A DNA stretch of 64,000 nt, taken from Pseudonocardiales bacterium. Lineage in GTDB: Bacteria > Actinomycetota > Actinomycetes > Mycobacteriales > Pseudonocardiaceae. Below, one piece after another: positions 1 to 10,140 of the stretch. The stretch covers positions 62,001-126,000 of the forward strand of contig JAFATA010000020.1 in NCBI GenBank assembly GCA_019244165.1. Reading direction: 5' to 3'. The position numbers and the translations under genes are program-made. How positions within the stretch are numbered: position 1 is the stretch's first letter; each line of letters opens with the position of its first letter. The notes under the pieces are model-generated. The model saw only the letters and a program-made list of their open reading frames with translations. It was not told where the DNA came from and searched no databases.

Positions 1-189
1 GGACGCGTCCTTCGGGACTGGGTGAAGGTGGTAACCGGTGAGGAGGCAACCCTCCCACCCGAGTGATTCGTCAGACCTCAGCGGTGGATTGTGAGCCCTC
101 CAGCGCTTGATCTCGATCTCCTCGACCACGGATGCCTGCCGCGCGCCTTCCTGCTTGTCGCTGCCGGATAACCGCTCGAACCATCCCAT
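1..189 (-). CDS. hypothetical protein, C-terminus cut off by the window edge
   Basis: Open minus-strand frame from ATG at 189 to the edge: MGWFERLSGSDKQEGARQASVVEEIEIKRWRAHNPPLRSDESLGWEGCLLTGYHLHPVPKDAS. Confidence 0.35.
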   Translation of the reverse strand, partial: MGWFERLSGSDKQEGARQASVVEEIEIKRWRAHNPPLRSDESLGWEGCLLTGYHLHPVPKDAS

Positions 190-461
190 TTGTGTGCCCC
201 CTTGTCTTTAGCGCGACACCGCAGTGCGCTCATCGGCTGCTTTTGCCGCCTACTATCTAGGATGTCAGACGTCCAGAGGTCGGGAATCATCTCCACGGAT
301 CATTGTTCGCGTACCTTAGGTGATGTAGCCCTGGGGGTTTCTACATCTGGGGATAACTTGTGACAAACCCGCTAAGTGAACAAGATGCCGCCGTCTGTCA
401 TGACGGTCGCGGTCGTTTCCGTTGCAAGTCATCCTCAAGATGTAGAATCTTCCCAGAGCCA

Positions 462-496
462 CCTCGTCTGATGCAGCGAGACTGCATCAGACGAGG
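462..496. terminator. perfect 15-bp hairpin with 5-nt loop
   Basis: cctcgtctgatgcag-cgaga-ctgcatcagacgagg; intergenic; no strong T-tract, so terminator function is tentative. Confidence 0.5.
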
Positions 497-637
497 CAGA
501 GGGGAGATGGCCCGTGGGAGCGGCTGATCTGGGGAACAACGCCACCACCTGCCGGTGCCGATCACCGGGGTTCCGGAGGTAGTGGATGCTCACCACGACG
601 CTCAAGCACTAAGCTTGGTAGCGCCGTCACGGCCGTC

Positions 638-1057
638 GTGGAGGTGAAACGGATGACACGCCAGGCTCGACTGGGCAACCTGGGTCTGGGCAGCGTGGGT
701 CTGGCGACCGGACGGGTCGCTATCGGCGTTGTCGCGCTGCTGCGGCCAGCGCTGGTGGCGCGGCCGTGGGTGGGGGGCGCTCAGGCTTCGGCGCCGGCTG
801 GGGTTGTGCTGGGCCGAGCACTGGGTGGCCGGGACCTGGCCCTGGGTGCTGGTGCGCTGCTCGCGGCTTGGTGCGGGGACGAGCGGGCGTTGCGGGCCTG
901 GACCCTCGCCGGGGCGTTCTGTGACGGTGTCGATGCAGTTGCGACCGCCGCGTCGTGGCGCGACCTGCCCGCGTTGGGGCGGCTCGCCGTCGCGGGCGCC
1001 GCTACTGCGGGTGCTGTGCTGGGCGGATCAACAGTGTTGCGCGCCGCCCGCAGGTGA
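638..1057 (+). CDS. hypothetical hydrophobic Ala/Gly-rich membrane protein
   Basis: 139-aa ORF; GTGA overlap with the next ORF. Confidence 0.65.
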   Translation: MEVKRMTRQARLGNLGLGSVGLATGRVAIGVVALLRPALVARPWVGGAQASAPAGVVLGRALGGRDLALGAGALLAAWCGDERALRAWTLAGAFCDGVDAVATAASWRDLPALGRLAVAGAATAGAVLGGSTVLRAARR

Positions 1058-1677
1058 CTGGCGGTGGCCTTCGCTTCGACGGCTGGATCGCCGGGGTAGG
1101 CACCGCCGCCGGCCTGCGGGTGATCGTTGGCCACTGGGTGTCGTCGCCGCTGGGGCCGTTCACCGACCTCATGGTGGAACAGCCTGACGGTCACCGGATG
1201 CTGCTGGCCCCCACGCCGACGGTCGCCAGGTTCGTCGCGGAGACCTACCGGTTCGATGAGGTGCGCACGGTTGGCCTCAGCGCCGTGGTGCACGGTCGAC
1301 GGTGGCAGATCGCGGCACCACCGGTCGAGGTCACGTTGGAACTCGGCGCCCGACCCCTGCTGGGGTGGCTCCTGCGGACCGTGCCGCGCCGGGTAGCGAC
1401 CAGCCCGCGCTGGATCGCCGCAGTCGACTTCCTCGCGCGCCGGGTGCTGCCGGGCGTGCGCACCCGCGGCAGCGCCGGAGGGGGACGCGAGGAACTCTAC
1501 GCGGCGCTCGATCTGCACCGGATCGCCGGTGCGCGGGTGGTCTGGGGCGGTGTTGACCAAGGCGGGCTTGCCCCGGTCACGCCGCCGGTGCGGTTCGGGT
1601 TCGGATCGACGCCGCCGACGCCCGCACTGGTGCGCGTGATCACCCTGATCCGGCCGGACTGTCACTGCGGCCGGTAA
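1054..1677 (+). CDS. hypothetical protein
   Basis: GTG start at 1054 overlapping the previous stop; frame continues in ORF 955..1677. Confidence 0.65.
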   Translation: MTGGGLRFDGWIAGVGTAAGLRVIVGHWVSSPLGPFTDLMVEQPDGHRMLLAPTPTVARFVAETYRFDEVRTVGLSAVVHGRRWQIAAPPVEVTLELGARPLLGWLLRTVPRRVATSPRWIAAVDFLARRVLPGVRTRGSAGGGREELYAALDLHRIAGARVVWGGVDQGGLAPVTPPVRFGFGSTPPTPALVRVITLIRPDCHCGR

Positions 1678-1729
1678 CCGTGCGTGTCGGTGCCGGAGCA
1701 GGGGAGGGGACACTAGGTAGGGTGGCCCT

Positions 1730-2653
1730 GTGCGGTGGGAAGCGGTGCCCGCGCCGGGGCCTGTGGTGCCAGTCACCGGGCAGGCCGCATTGGCCCGGCT
1801 GATCGAGGACGGCGTGACCTGGGGCGACTCATCTGTCTGGCTCCCGCGACTGCCGTCAGGAAGTGTCAGTTTGTTCTTCACGTCGCCGCCCTACGCCGAC
1901 GCCCGGGCGTACTCCCGGATCCACCCCGACCGCTACGTCGAGTGGTTCCTCCCGTTCGCGCGAGCAATGTATGCGGCAACCTGCGAGTCCGGCTCGCTTG
2001 TGCTGAACATCAAAAACCGGGTCGCCAAGAGTGGCTCGCTCAAAGGTCAGCGTCATCCCTATGTTTACCAACTGGTCATCGCGTTGCAGAACATGGGCTG
2101 GTGGTGGCTGGAAACCTATATCTGGGCCAAGCCTAACGCGGTACCGGGTCGGTTCGGGCCCCGTACCAAGGACGCCTACGAGTACGTCTATCATTTCGCC
2201 CGGGGCCCGAAGCCGTACTTTGACTTGGACGCAGTCCGGGTTCCCTATAAGACCAGCACGACCGAAATCGACCGTCGCAGGTTGGACGCCAACGGCCGGC
2301 GGAACACGGCGGCAGGATTCGGCCGTGACCGCACCACGACCTACTGCCATGGCGGTGCCGACCCGGGGAATGTGGTCAGCGTGCCCCAGACCTATAACCA
2401 GCACTACGGGGTCGCGCACACCGCCGCGATGCCCGAGGGCCTCGCGGCCTTCTTCATCAGCGCCACCTGCCCCCCGGGCGGTATCGTCATCGATCCTTTC
2501 GCTGGCAGCGGCACCACGGTCGTCGTCGCACGCCGGTCCGGCCGCCGCGCCGGTGGCCTGGAACTGCACCGGAGCTTTGCCGCCGAGGCACAGCGCCGCC
2601 TCGCGACCGACCAGGCCGACGACATTCCCGGATCGCTCGTGAATGCCAGCTGA
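1730..2653 (+). CDS. site-specific DNA methyltransferase (amino-methyltransferase, SPPY class)
   Basis: Motif IV FTSPPYADA near the N-terminus and SAM-binding DPFAGSGTT near the C-terminus. Confidence 0.9.
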   Translation: MRWEAVPAPGPVVPVTGQAALARLIEDGVTWGDSSVWLPRLPSGSVSLFFTSPPYADARAYSRIHPDRYVEWFLPFARAMYAATCESGSLVLNIKNRVAKSGSLKGQRHPYVYQLVIALQNMGWWWLETYIWAKPNAVPGRFGPRTKDAYEYVYHFARGPKPYFDLDAVRVPYKTSTTEIDRRRLDANGRRNTAAGFGRDRTTTYCHGGADPGNVVSVPQTYNQHYGVAHTAAMPEGLAAFFISATCPPGGIVIDPFAGSGTTVVVARRSGRRAGGLELHRSFAAEAQRRLATDQADDIPGSLVNAS

Positions 2654-3614
2654 GTTGCCCAGCCCGCGTGAGGTGATCCGAGGCGTGCCTGCTGTGCTGC
2701 GTTCGCTGGTTCTGGGGGCTGCCGGCAATCCGGCAGTACGCAGGCTCGTCGCTACCGTCCCGGTCAGCCGCTATCTGGTCAGCCGCTTCGTGGCGGGGGT
2801 GAGCACCGAGCAGGCGGTGGCTGTTGCCACCGCCCTGGTAGCCGACGGTCTCGCGGTGACCCTGGACCACCTGGGGGAGGACGTCACCGGCGAGGACGAC
2901 GCGGAATCCGCCGTGCAGGCCTACCTCGAACTGCTGGCGTGCTTGAGCGCCAGGGGCCTGACCGGCCAGAGCGAGGTCAGCGTGAAGCTGTCCGCGGTGG
3001 GCCAGCGGCTGAACGAGGTGCTGGCACTGCGCAACGCCTCCCGGATCTGCGCCGCCGCCGAGCAGGCCGGCACCACCGTCACCCTAGACGCCGAAGATCA
3101 CACCCTGACCGACTCCACCCTGCTGATACACGCCGAGCTACGCCGCCACTGGCCAACGACCGGAGCGGTGCTTCAGGCCTACCTGCACCGCACGCTGGAG
3201 GATTGCCGGACGCTGGCGGCGGCAGGCGCCAGGGTCCGACTGTGCAAGGGTGCCTACGCCGAACCGCCCGAACTCGCATTCCGGACCTCTCATGAGGTTG
3301 CCCGCAGCTTTGTGCGTTGCGCCAACGTCCTGCTCGCCGGCCCGGGCTATCCCATGTTCGCCACCCACGATCCACGACTGATCGACATCGTGGGGGAGCG
3401 GGCCCGCTGGTACGGGCGCCCCCCGGACAGTTTCGAGTATCAGATGCTCTACGGGGTACGTCCCGCCGAGCAGCGACGGCTGGTCGCGGCCGGCGACACC
3501 GTCCGGGTGTACCTGCCCTACGGCTCGGATTGGTACTCCTACCTCACCCGGCGGCTCGCCGAGCGACCCGGCAACCTCGCCTTCTTCCTCCGCGCTGTGG
3601 TGACCGGCGGCTGA
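2643..3614 (+). CDS. proline dehydrogenase family protein
   Basis: VSVKLSAVGQ, LDAEDHTLTDSTL, RLCKGAYAEP, FEYQMLYGVR motifs of monofunctional PRODH. Confidence 0.9.
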   Translation: MPAELPSPREVIRGVPAVLRSLVLGAAGNPAVRRLVATVPVSRYLVSRFVAGVSTEQAVAVATALVADGLAVTLDHLGEDVTGEDDAESAVQAYLELLACLSARGLTGQSEVSVKLSAVGQRLNEVLALRNASRICAAAEQAGTTVTLDAEDHTLTDSTLLIHAELRRHWPTTGAVLQAYLHRTLEDCRTLAAAGARVRLCKGAYAEPPELAFRTSHEVARSFVRCANVLLAGPGYPMFATHDPRLIDIVGERARWYGRPPDSFEYQMLYGVRPAEQRRLVAAGDTVRVYLPYGSDWYSYLTRRLAERPGNLAFFLRAVVTGG

Positions 3615-3647
3615 GTACCGGGGAGACTGGTGTGGCACCCTGCCGTC

Positions 3648-4457
3648 ATGACTGTGATCGCCGTTCTGGGCGCCGGCAAGATCGGCGAGGCCTTGTTATC
3701 CGGGCTGCTGAACTCCGGTCGCAGCCGGGATGACCTGATGTTCACCGAGCGCTACCCCGACCGGGCTGCCCACCTGGAGCAGACCTACCGGGTGCGCGCG
3801 GTCGATACCGCCACCGCAGCGGGTAAGGCCGAGGTCCTGGTCGTCGCGGTGAAGCCGCAGGATATCGACCCGCTGTTGACGGAGCTCGCCGAGCTGATCG
3901 GCTCGAACACCCTGATCGTGAGCTTGTGCGCCGGGCTGCCCATCGCGCTCTACGAGCGTCGGCTGCCTGACGGCGTACCGGTCGTGCGCGTGATGCCCAA
4001 CACTCCGATGCTGGTCGGCGAGGCAATGAGCGCGATATCCGCCGGGGCCTTCGCCACCGAGGCGCACTTGGAGCTGACCGAGGAGCTGCTCGGCAGCGTG
4101 GGCAAGGTGGTCCGGGTTCCAGAAAGTCAGCAAGACGCCGTCACCGCGCTGTCCGGGTCCGGCCCCGCCTACTTTTTCTACCTGGTCGAGGCGATGATCG
4201 ACGCCGGGATCATGCTCGGGTTGCCCCGCCCGACGGTGACGGAACTGATCACCCAATCCGCGGTGGGCGCGGCCCGGATGCTGCGCGACACCGGGGACCA
4301 TCCGGTGCTGCTGCGGGAGGCGGTGACCTCCCCCGGGGGCACGACGATCATGGCGATCCGGGAGCTGGAGCGGCACGGGGTGCGCGCGGCTGTCCTGGCG
4401 GCCATCGAGGCGGCCTGGGAGCGGTCGGTCGAACTCGGGACCACCCACCACAACTGA
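3648..4457 (+). CDS. proC: pyrroline-5-carboxylate reductase
   Basis: N-terminal IAVLGAGKIGEALLSGLL Rossmann motif; VRVMPNTPMLVGEAMSA; LSGSGPAYFF; TSPGGTT. Confidence 0.95.
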   Translation: MTVIAVLGAGKIGEALLSGLLNSGRSRDDLMFTERYPDRAAHLEQTYRVRAVDTATAAGKAEVLVVAVKPQDIDPLLTELAELIGSNTLIVSLCAGLPIALYERRLPDGVPVVRVMPNTPMLVGEAMSAISAGAFATEAHLELTEELLGSVGKVVRVPESQQDAVTALSGSGPAYFFYLVEAMIDAGIMLGLPRPTVTELITQSAVGAARMLRDTGDHPVLLREAVTSPGGTTIMAIRELERHGVRAAVLAAIEAAWERSVELGTTHHN

Positions 4458-4584
4458 TGCCAACAACAACCGATAGGAGTCGCACGGCCACCACCAGTCC
4501 CGCTACCCTCAGCAGAACAGTTGCGTCACGGACCGCGGGTGGGGAAGCCCAGCGGCGCGCGACGTGGTGAGGACGCGATGACCC

Positions 4585-4791
4585 ATGCGGATGGACGAGC
4601 AAGCCGGGCCTGCCAAGGTGCAGTTCCTCACGGTCGCCGAGGTAGCTGCGATGATGCGAGTATCCAAGATGACAGTCTACCGGTTGGTACATGCGGGCGA
4701 GCTACCCGCGGTGCGCGTGGGGCGCTCCTTCCGGGTTCCGGAGGTAGCGGTAAACGGTTACCTGGAGAACTCCTACTTCGACGCGGGATGA
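4585..4791 (+). CDS. helix-turn-helix (excisionase-type) DNA-binding protein
   Basis: FLTVAEVAAMMRVSKMTVYRLVHAGELPAVRVGRSFRVPE; sits between proC and bS22 as in other Actinobacteria. Confidence 0.9.
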   Translation: MRMDEQAGPAKVQFLTVAEVAAMMRVSKMTVYRLVHAGELPAVRVGRSFRVPEVAVNGYLENSYFDAG

Positions 4792-4901
4792 GGGCCGGGT
4801 CGGGTGCTGGTCGCGGATTCGATCAGGGCTAAGCTGGGCGGCCATGCGCGCCCGCAGCTGGGCGCTTCGCAGTACGTCCACGACCAGCGAGGAGGCCGAG
4901 C

Positions 4902-5003
4902 ATGGGCTCGGTGATCAAAAAGCGCCGCAAGCGCATGTCGAAGAAGAAGCACCGTAAGTTGCTGCGCAAGACGCGGGTGCAACGCCGCAAGCTGAAGAAG
5001 TAA
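4902..5003 (+). CDS. 30S ribosomal protein bS22 (AURKAIP1/COX24 domain), 33 aa
   Basis: [33 protein letters not shown]; below the ORF-track length cut-off; upstream gaggagg-like RBS. Confidence 0.95.
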   Translation: MGSVIKKRRKRMSKKKHRKLLRKTRVQRRKLKK

Positions 5004-5046
5004 CGTTGGCACCATTGCCCCAAATGGTGCGGACGCAGGAAGAGTT

Positions 5047-6033
5047 ATGCCGTCGTCCACGGTCCTTGTCACCGGGGCCAGCCGCTTCCCCGGTGGTCAG
5101 CTGGTGGCCCGGCTCGCGGCTGATTCCACGATCGACCGCATTCTTGCGGTGGACACGGTGCCGCCGCGTCGCGACCTGTTGCGACGGATGGGACGCGCCG
5201 AGTTTGTCCGTGTTGATCTGCGCAACCCGTTGATCGCCAAGGTGATCTCTACGGCCAAGGTCGACACCGTGGTGCATGCCGTGCTGAGTGACTACCCGCG
5301 TGATTCTGGGGAGCACCCCGTCATCGGCACCATGCAGCTCCTCGCGGCCTGCCAGAAGTCGATGGCGGTAACCCGGCTGGTCGTGACGTCCACTGGTGCG
5401 GTGTATGGGGCAAGCGCCCTGGCTCAGGCGGTGTTTACTGAGCGTGACGAGCCGAAGGGGGTCCCGGCCTCGGGGTACGTCAAGGACGCGGTGGAGCTCG
5501 AGGGTTATGTCCGTGCTTTCGCTCGGCGGCGCGAGGACGTGGACGTCACGGTGCTGCGCTTCACCGACATCCTTGGGCCACGCATCGACACCGTCCTGAG
5601 CAGGTACTTCTCGCTCCCCGTGGTGCCCACTGTGCTGGGTTATGACGGTCGGATGCAGCTGGTGCACGAGCAGGACGCACTGGCAGTGTTGGAGCGAGCT
5701 ACCCGGGAGCGGCTACCGGGGGTTTTCAATGTCGGTGGCGACGGGGTGCTGCTGGTTTCTCAGGCGATTCGACGGATGGGTCGGATCGCCATCCCGCTGC
5801 CTAGACCGGTTGCGGCCACCCTGGGGCGGCTGCTGTGCAGCGCCCAGCTCGCTGACTATTCCCTGGAACACATCCAATTCCTCAGCTTCGGCCGCGTGCT
5901 CGACACGACCCGGTTGCGCACCGAATTTTGCTTCGTGCCCCGGTGGACCACCGCCCAGGCTTTCGACGACTACGCGCGTGGCCGAGCGCTGGCGCAGCGA
6001 TGCCTGCCTGGGTTCGCCACCGGGTCCCGGTAA
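5047..6033 (+). CDS. NAD-dependent epimerase/dehydratase family protein
   Basis: TVLVTGASRFPGGQLVARLA; extended SDR fold; synteny with bS22. Confidence 0.9.
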   Translation: MPSSTVLVTGASRFPGGQLVARLAADSTIDRILAVDTVPPRRDLLRRMGRAEFVRVDLRNPLIAKVISTAKVDTVVHAVLSDYPRDSGEHPVIGTMQLLAACQKSMAVTRLVVTSTGAVYGASALAQAVFTERDEPKGVPASGYVKDAVELEGYVRAFARRREDVDVTVLRFTDILGPRIDTVLSRYFSLPVVPTVLGYDGRMQLVHEQDALAVLERATRERLPGVFNVGGDGVLLVSQAIRRMGRIAIPLPRPVAATLGRLLCSAQLADYSLEHIQFLSFGRVLDTTRLRTEFCFVPRWTTAQAFDDYARGRALAQRCLPGFATGSR

Positions 6034-6036
6034 CCA

Positions 6037-6879
6037 GTGCCCCGGCATCGGGATGTGGCTGACCTGCTGGCGTTCGCGCGCAGGCGGTTGCATGGCGACT
6101 ACCGCGTCGATGAGTTCGGCTTCGACCCAGACCTCACCGACCATGTGCTGCTCCCGCTGATGGCCTCGCTGTACCACTCATGGTTCCGGGTGCAGACGAT
6201 CGGCATTCACCACGTACCTGCTGAGGGCAGCGCTCTGGTGGTCGCCAACCATTCTGGGACGCTGCCGCTGGATGCGCTGATGACCGCGGTGGCGGTGCAC
6301 GAGGCACACCCGGCGGGACGGCATCTGCGCATGCTCGGCGCTGACCTGGTTTTTCGCGCCCCGCTGCTCGGCCCGCTGGCGCGCAAGTCGGGTCAGACCC
6401 TGGCGTGTGTCCCTGACGCCGAGCGGTTGCTCACCTCCGGCGAGCTGGTGGGGGTGTGGCCGGAGGGGTTCAAAGGCATCGGCAAGCTCTACCGTGATCG
6501 GTACAAGTTGCAGCGTTTTGGGCGCGGCGGGTTCGTCTCCGCAGCGTTGCGCACCCAAGCGAGGATCATCCCCTGCGCCATCGTGGGGGCGGAGGAGATC
6601 TACCCGATGATCGGCGAGGCGACGCCGCTGGCTCGGTTGCTCAGGATCCCGTATTTCCCGGTGACGCCGTTCTTCCCGCTGCTAGGGCCGCTAGGGATGA
6701 TCCCCCTGCCGTCCAAGTGGTACATCGAGTTCGGCGAGCCGGTCCGAACCGACGCCTACGAGCCGGGTTCCGCCGAAGATCCGATGTTGGTCATCGCTCT
6801 CACCGACCAGATCCGTGAGACCATCCAGCAGACGCTTGACCGGCTCCTCACCCAGCGCGGTAACCCCTTCCTCGGCTGA
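6037..6879 (+). CDS. lysophospholipid acyltransferase family protein
   Basis: VVANHSGTLPLDALM (NHx4D-like) and WPEGFKGIGK motifs. Confidence 0.9.
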   Translation: MPRHRDVADLLAFARRRLHGDYRVDEFGFDPDLTDHVLLPLMASLYHSWFRVQTIGIHHVPAEGSALVVANHSGTLPLDALMTAVAVHEAHPAGRHLRMLGADLVFRAPLLGPLARKSGQTLACVPDAERLLTSGELVGVWPEGFKGIGKLYRDRYKLQRFGRGGFVSAALRTQARIIPCAIVGAEEIYPMIGEATPLARLLRIPYFPVTPFFPLLGPLGMIPLPSKWYIEFGEPVRTDAYEPGSAEDPMLVIALTDQIRETIQQTLDRLLTQRGNPFLG

Positions 6880-6907
6880 GGTGAGGCCACTTGTGGCCGA
6901 ACGCGAA

Positions 6908-7780
6908 TCAGAGGCGGGAGCGACGTTGGTAGGCCCGTCGTGCGGCAACCGCACCCGCTGCCACTCCGACGCCCAGCACCGAAGGCACCCCGATCCTCGC
7001 GGCCTTGCGGCCAGTCCGGAAGTCCCGGATCTCCCAGCCCCGCGCCCGGGCGATCTCCCGAAGGTCAGGATCAGGGTTCACCGCTACTGCGGTGCCTACC
7101 ACGGAGAGCATGGGAACGTCGTTGGCTGAGTCGGAGTAGGCGGTGCAGCGCTGCAAGTCGAGTCCTTCTCGGAGGGCCAGTGCGCGCACCGCCTGCGCCT
7201 TGGCCGCTCCATGCAGAATGTCCCCGACCAGCCGACCAGTGTATACCCCGTCGACGGTCTCCGCCACAGTGCCCAGCGCACCAGTGAGGCCGAGCCGGCG
7301 GGCGATGATCGTGGCCAGCTCCACCGGAGTCGCGGTGACCAGCCACACCCGCTGTCCGGCGTCGAGGTGCGTCTGGACCAGCGCCAGCGTCCCCGACCAG
7401 ATCCGCTCGGCCATCAGCTCGTCGTAGATGTCTTCGCCGAGCTCGACGAACCGCTGGGTAGACATCCCCGTCACGAATGCCAGCATCTGCTTGCGGCCAG
7501 TGTGGATCTTTGCGAGGCTCAGTTCCTTGCCGACTACCCGGAACTTCAGCTGCTGCCAGGCGAAGGACGCGAGCGCTCCGGGGGGGAAGAAGTTCCTCGC
7601 GGCCAGACCTTGAGCGAAGTAGAAGATAGACGCACCCCTCATCAAAGTGTTGTCGACGTCGAAGAAAGCAGCTCCAGTGAGATCTGACACAGTGAGATCC
7701 GACACAGTGAGATCCAGGACGACTTTCTCGTCTCGGGCATCCTGAGGGCACCATCGTGGCGCTGGATCTTGCCCTGACAT
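6908..7780 (-). CDS. HAD-IB family hydrolase (SerB-like)
   Basis: [32 protein letters not shown]; start uncertain. Confidence 0.88.
   Translation of the reverse strand: MSGQDPAPRWCPQDARDEKVVLDLTVSDLTVSDLTGAAFFDVDNTLMRGASIFYFAQGLAARNFFPPGALASFAWQQLKFRVVGKELSLAKIHTGRKQMLAFVTGMSTQRFVELGEDIYDELMAERIWSGTLALVQTHLDAGQRVWLVTATPVELATIIARRLGLTGALGTVAETVDGVYTGRLVGDILHGAAKAQAVRALALREGLDLQRCTAYSDSANDVPMLSVVGTAVAVNPDPDLREIARARGWEIRDFRTGRKAARIGVPSVLGVGVAAGAVAARRAYQRRSRL
7675..7719. repeat. 15-nt tandem repeat x3
   Basis: cagtgagatctgaca / cagtgagatccgaca / cagtgagatccagga; encodes [10 protein letters not shown] in the HAD N-terminus. Confidence 0.9.
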
Positions 7781-7914
7781 CGGAGCGGTGGCCCTTCCTC
7801 ATCAGCCCCCTGAAGGGGAAGCCGATTCTCAGAGTGCCGTGATGAGTTCTCCTCAGCAACCAAACAGTGAGGATCTACTTGTCGACAAGACGGTGAGCGG
7901 CGTTGAACTGAGAA

Positions 7915-9129
7915 CTAGCCGTGAGGCAACAGCCCTGGTTTCAGAATCGACGGTAGGGGAACGGTAGGCTTATGCCCGGGCAAGGGGTGTCCCCAGGTCT
8001 GCGGCCGTAACGGCGTGGCCCCGGGCTGGCTCGGGTTGGCCAACACGCCACCGGGGCTTCGCGTGGGCGACAAGTCGGAGCGAGTGCCTGAACCGTTCTG
8101 ACTGGGAGCCGGGACCGGATTCACCGACGGCGGATGGAGCAGCGGGTTGGGGATCACCACGTTAGGCGGGATCACCGATGGCGCAGATGTCACGTCCGGC
8201 ACTGGCACCACGGGGGACTTGCCGCTCACCGGGGAGGGCTGGCAGGCACCCTTAGCGGGCAACAGACCGAGATCGTCGCGGGTACCGGAGGTGATCGTGA
8301 CGCAGCTGGAGCGGCCACTCAGGGCGTTAGCTCTCGCGATGATCCGATCGAGTAGACCGAGCGTGCTATCCACCCGGGCACTGATCAGCGCCGGCAACGC
8401 CGCCCGGAGGGTCACCAACCGAGCCTTTTGCTGCTCGGCCCAGCTGCGCAGTTCGCCTAGACTGCTGGGCTTGCCGCTCAGGGCCAGTCTGGTGAGTAGC
8501 CTCGCCCCTGCGGCCGCATCGGAGTCGAAGTCATCGAGAGCCCGAAGGAACCCGCTCTGCCCCGCCGCGCTCTGTTTCGTGGCCCGCTTAGTGGCAGCCT
8601 CGGCTTGGTTCGCCATGACCTCGATCTCGTTCACTCGATCGCTGGCGAACTCCAGATGCTTCAGTGCCCTAGGCTGCTCACCGAAGGTCAGCCCAAGCTC
8701 GGCCGACTCGGTGGTGCGCTTGAAGCTGTACAACGCGTCACCGGGCAGCGCATCGCGAGACAGCAGAACGCTCATCCCCGACAGCGACATCAGCAGGCAC
8801 AGTGCTGCCGCAGCGGCCACCAGCAGCCGTCCTCGGGTCTGGTGCGCAACCCGGCGACGATGCTGCGTGATCCGCAACGGCATGACAGGGCTGTTGCCTT
8901 CATGTACCACAGAGGAGAACTCGGCCATGAGGCGCTGGCGCATCCGATCTCGTTCTTCCGGAGTCGGGCTCAGCGTGCCGCCCACCTGGCGCAATGCCGT
9001 GACGACAGATAGTTCATGCCGCACGGTGGGGTCAGAGACTCCGTGCCGACCACTATCTACGGTGCGGGCACAGTCTTGCCACTCGTGCTCGTCGCTGCTG
9101 CGACCTCCGGATGCGCGCGTCGTCCTCAC
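7915..9129 (-). CDS. DUF5667-type, probably membrane-anchored anti-sigma-like protein (RsbN-like)
   Basis: Downstream of the ECF sigma gene; one TM segment (LLVAAAAALCLLMSLSGMSVLL), ALPGDALYSFKRTTESAELGLTF, Pro-rich C-terminus; start approximate. Confidence 0.75.
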   Translation of the reverse strand: MRTTRASGGRSSDEHEWQDCARTVDSGRHGVSDPTVRHELSVVTALRQVGGTLSPTPEERDRMRQRLMAEFSSVVHEGNSPVMPLRITQHRRRVAHQTRGRLLVAAAAALCLLMSLSGMSVLLSRDALPGDALYSFKRTTESAELGLTFGEQPRALKHLEFASDRVNEIEVMANQAEAATKRATKQSAAGQSGFLRALDDFDSDAAAGARLLTRLALSGKPSSLGELRSWAEQQKARLVTLRAALPALISARVDSTLGLLDRIIARANALSGRSSCVTITSGTRDDLGLLPAKGACQPSPVSGKSPVVPVPDVTSAPSVIPPNVVIPNPLLHPPSVNPVPAPSQNGSGTRSDLSPTRSPGGVLANPSQPGATPLRPQTWGHPLPGHKPTVPLPSILKPGLLPHG

Positions 9130-9210
9130 CGCCTTCGGGCCCTGGGGCCATCTCGCTGGGAGCAACGAACGGCCGTCCAGGCGGTTACGCCCGACCTGCC
9201 TGGTGTGCCT

Positions 9211-9255
9211 GTGACAATCGTCGCAGCGACAGTCATCGCAGCGACAGTCATCGCA
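9211..9255. repeat. 15-nt tandem repeat x3 at the sigma/anti-sigma junction
   Basis: gtgacaatcgtcgca / gcgacagtcatcgca / gcgacagtcatcgca. Confidence 0.9.
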
Positions 9256-9943
9256 GTCCCTCGGGCAACAGCTGCGCCAACCTGCGGACCGCGCGATGTT
9301 GCAGCGCCTTGACTGCACCCTCGTTGCGGCCCATCACGGCCGCGGTCTCCGAGACCGACAGGCCTTGCATGAAGCGCAGCATGATGCACTCCTGCTGATC
9401 CTGCCCCAGCTGGGCGATGCAGCGCCTGAGCTCGGTAGCGGTGGCCTCCTCGACTACCTCGTGCTCGGGGCCTCGATCGTCCTCGCTGGAGTCAAGAATG
9501 TCGGCAGTGGTCATCTCTAATCGGTACCTGCTGGATTTGACGTGGTCAAGGACCAGGTTACGGGCGATGGTGACGAACCAGGCCCCGACGTCGCGACCCT
9601 GGTAGCTCACGGAGGAGATCCGGCGCAGCGCTCGGAGGAAGGTCTCGCTGGTGAGGTCTTCGGCCAGCGGGCGATCACCCACCCGGAACAGCACGAAGCG
9701 GAAGACTACATCGACATACCGGTCGTAGAGCTGGCCAAAGGCATTCTGATCACCTTGCTGGGCGGCCGCGACAAGCTCCCAAGCGGCGGTATCGACCTCG
9801 GTGGCGGCCTCGGTGGTGCTGGCGCCTCCGGTGGCTTGATCGAGATCCGCAGCGCTGGGATTTGTGGCGCTGGGATCGGGGATCGGTTGGGTGCTGGGGC
9901 GGGCGAACTTCACGCGATCGGGCCCTGACGTTCTGAGGACCAT
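9248..9943 (-). CDS. ECF RNA polymerase sigma factor, BldN-like by context
   Basis: QNAFGQLYDRYVDVVFRFVLFRVGDRPLAEDLTSETFLRALR and QECIMLRFMQGLSVSETAAVMGRNEGAVKALQHRAVRRL; neighbours glutaredoxin and rex. Confidence 0.88.
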   Translation of the reverse strand: MVLRTSGPDRVKFARPSTQPIPDPSATNPSAADLDQATGGASTTEAATEVDTAAWELVAAAQQGDQNAFGQLYDRYVDVVFRFVLFRVGDRPLAEDLTSETFLRALRRISSVSYQGRDVGAWFVTIARNLVLDHVKSSRYRLEMTTADILDSSEDDRGPEHEVVEEATATELRRCIAQLGQDQQECIMLRFMQGLSVSETAAVMGRNEGAVKALQHRAVRRLAQLLPEGLR

Positions 9944-10140
9944 CTCGGTTGCGGCATGAGCCACTCCTCGTCCGCTCGTGCCGACCGTTCGCGTTAACGG
10001 TCGCCTAAGGCGTTGCGGAAGCATACGACGGCGACACGGTACGCGGTGGCAGAGAGTCGCGTTCTGGGGACGCAGCGCGCGCTCACCTCCGTCGTCCCCG
10101 CCGCTGGCAGGCGGGTGAGGTGTGGTGGCAGGCTGATGAG

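Noticed and set aside
781-1881. Long minus-strand ORF (366 aa) and similar long antisense ORFs, e.g. 15296..17041, 26889..28514, 41274..42578 and the upstream part of 54242..56689
   Set aside because: Antisense shadows of well-supported genes in high-GC DNA; Arg/Pro/Gly-rich with no family motifs.
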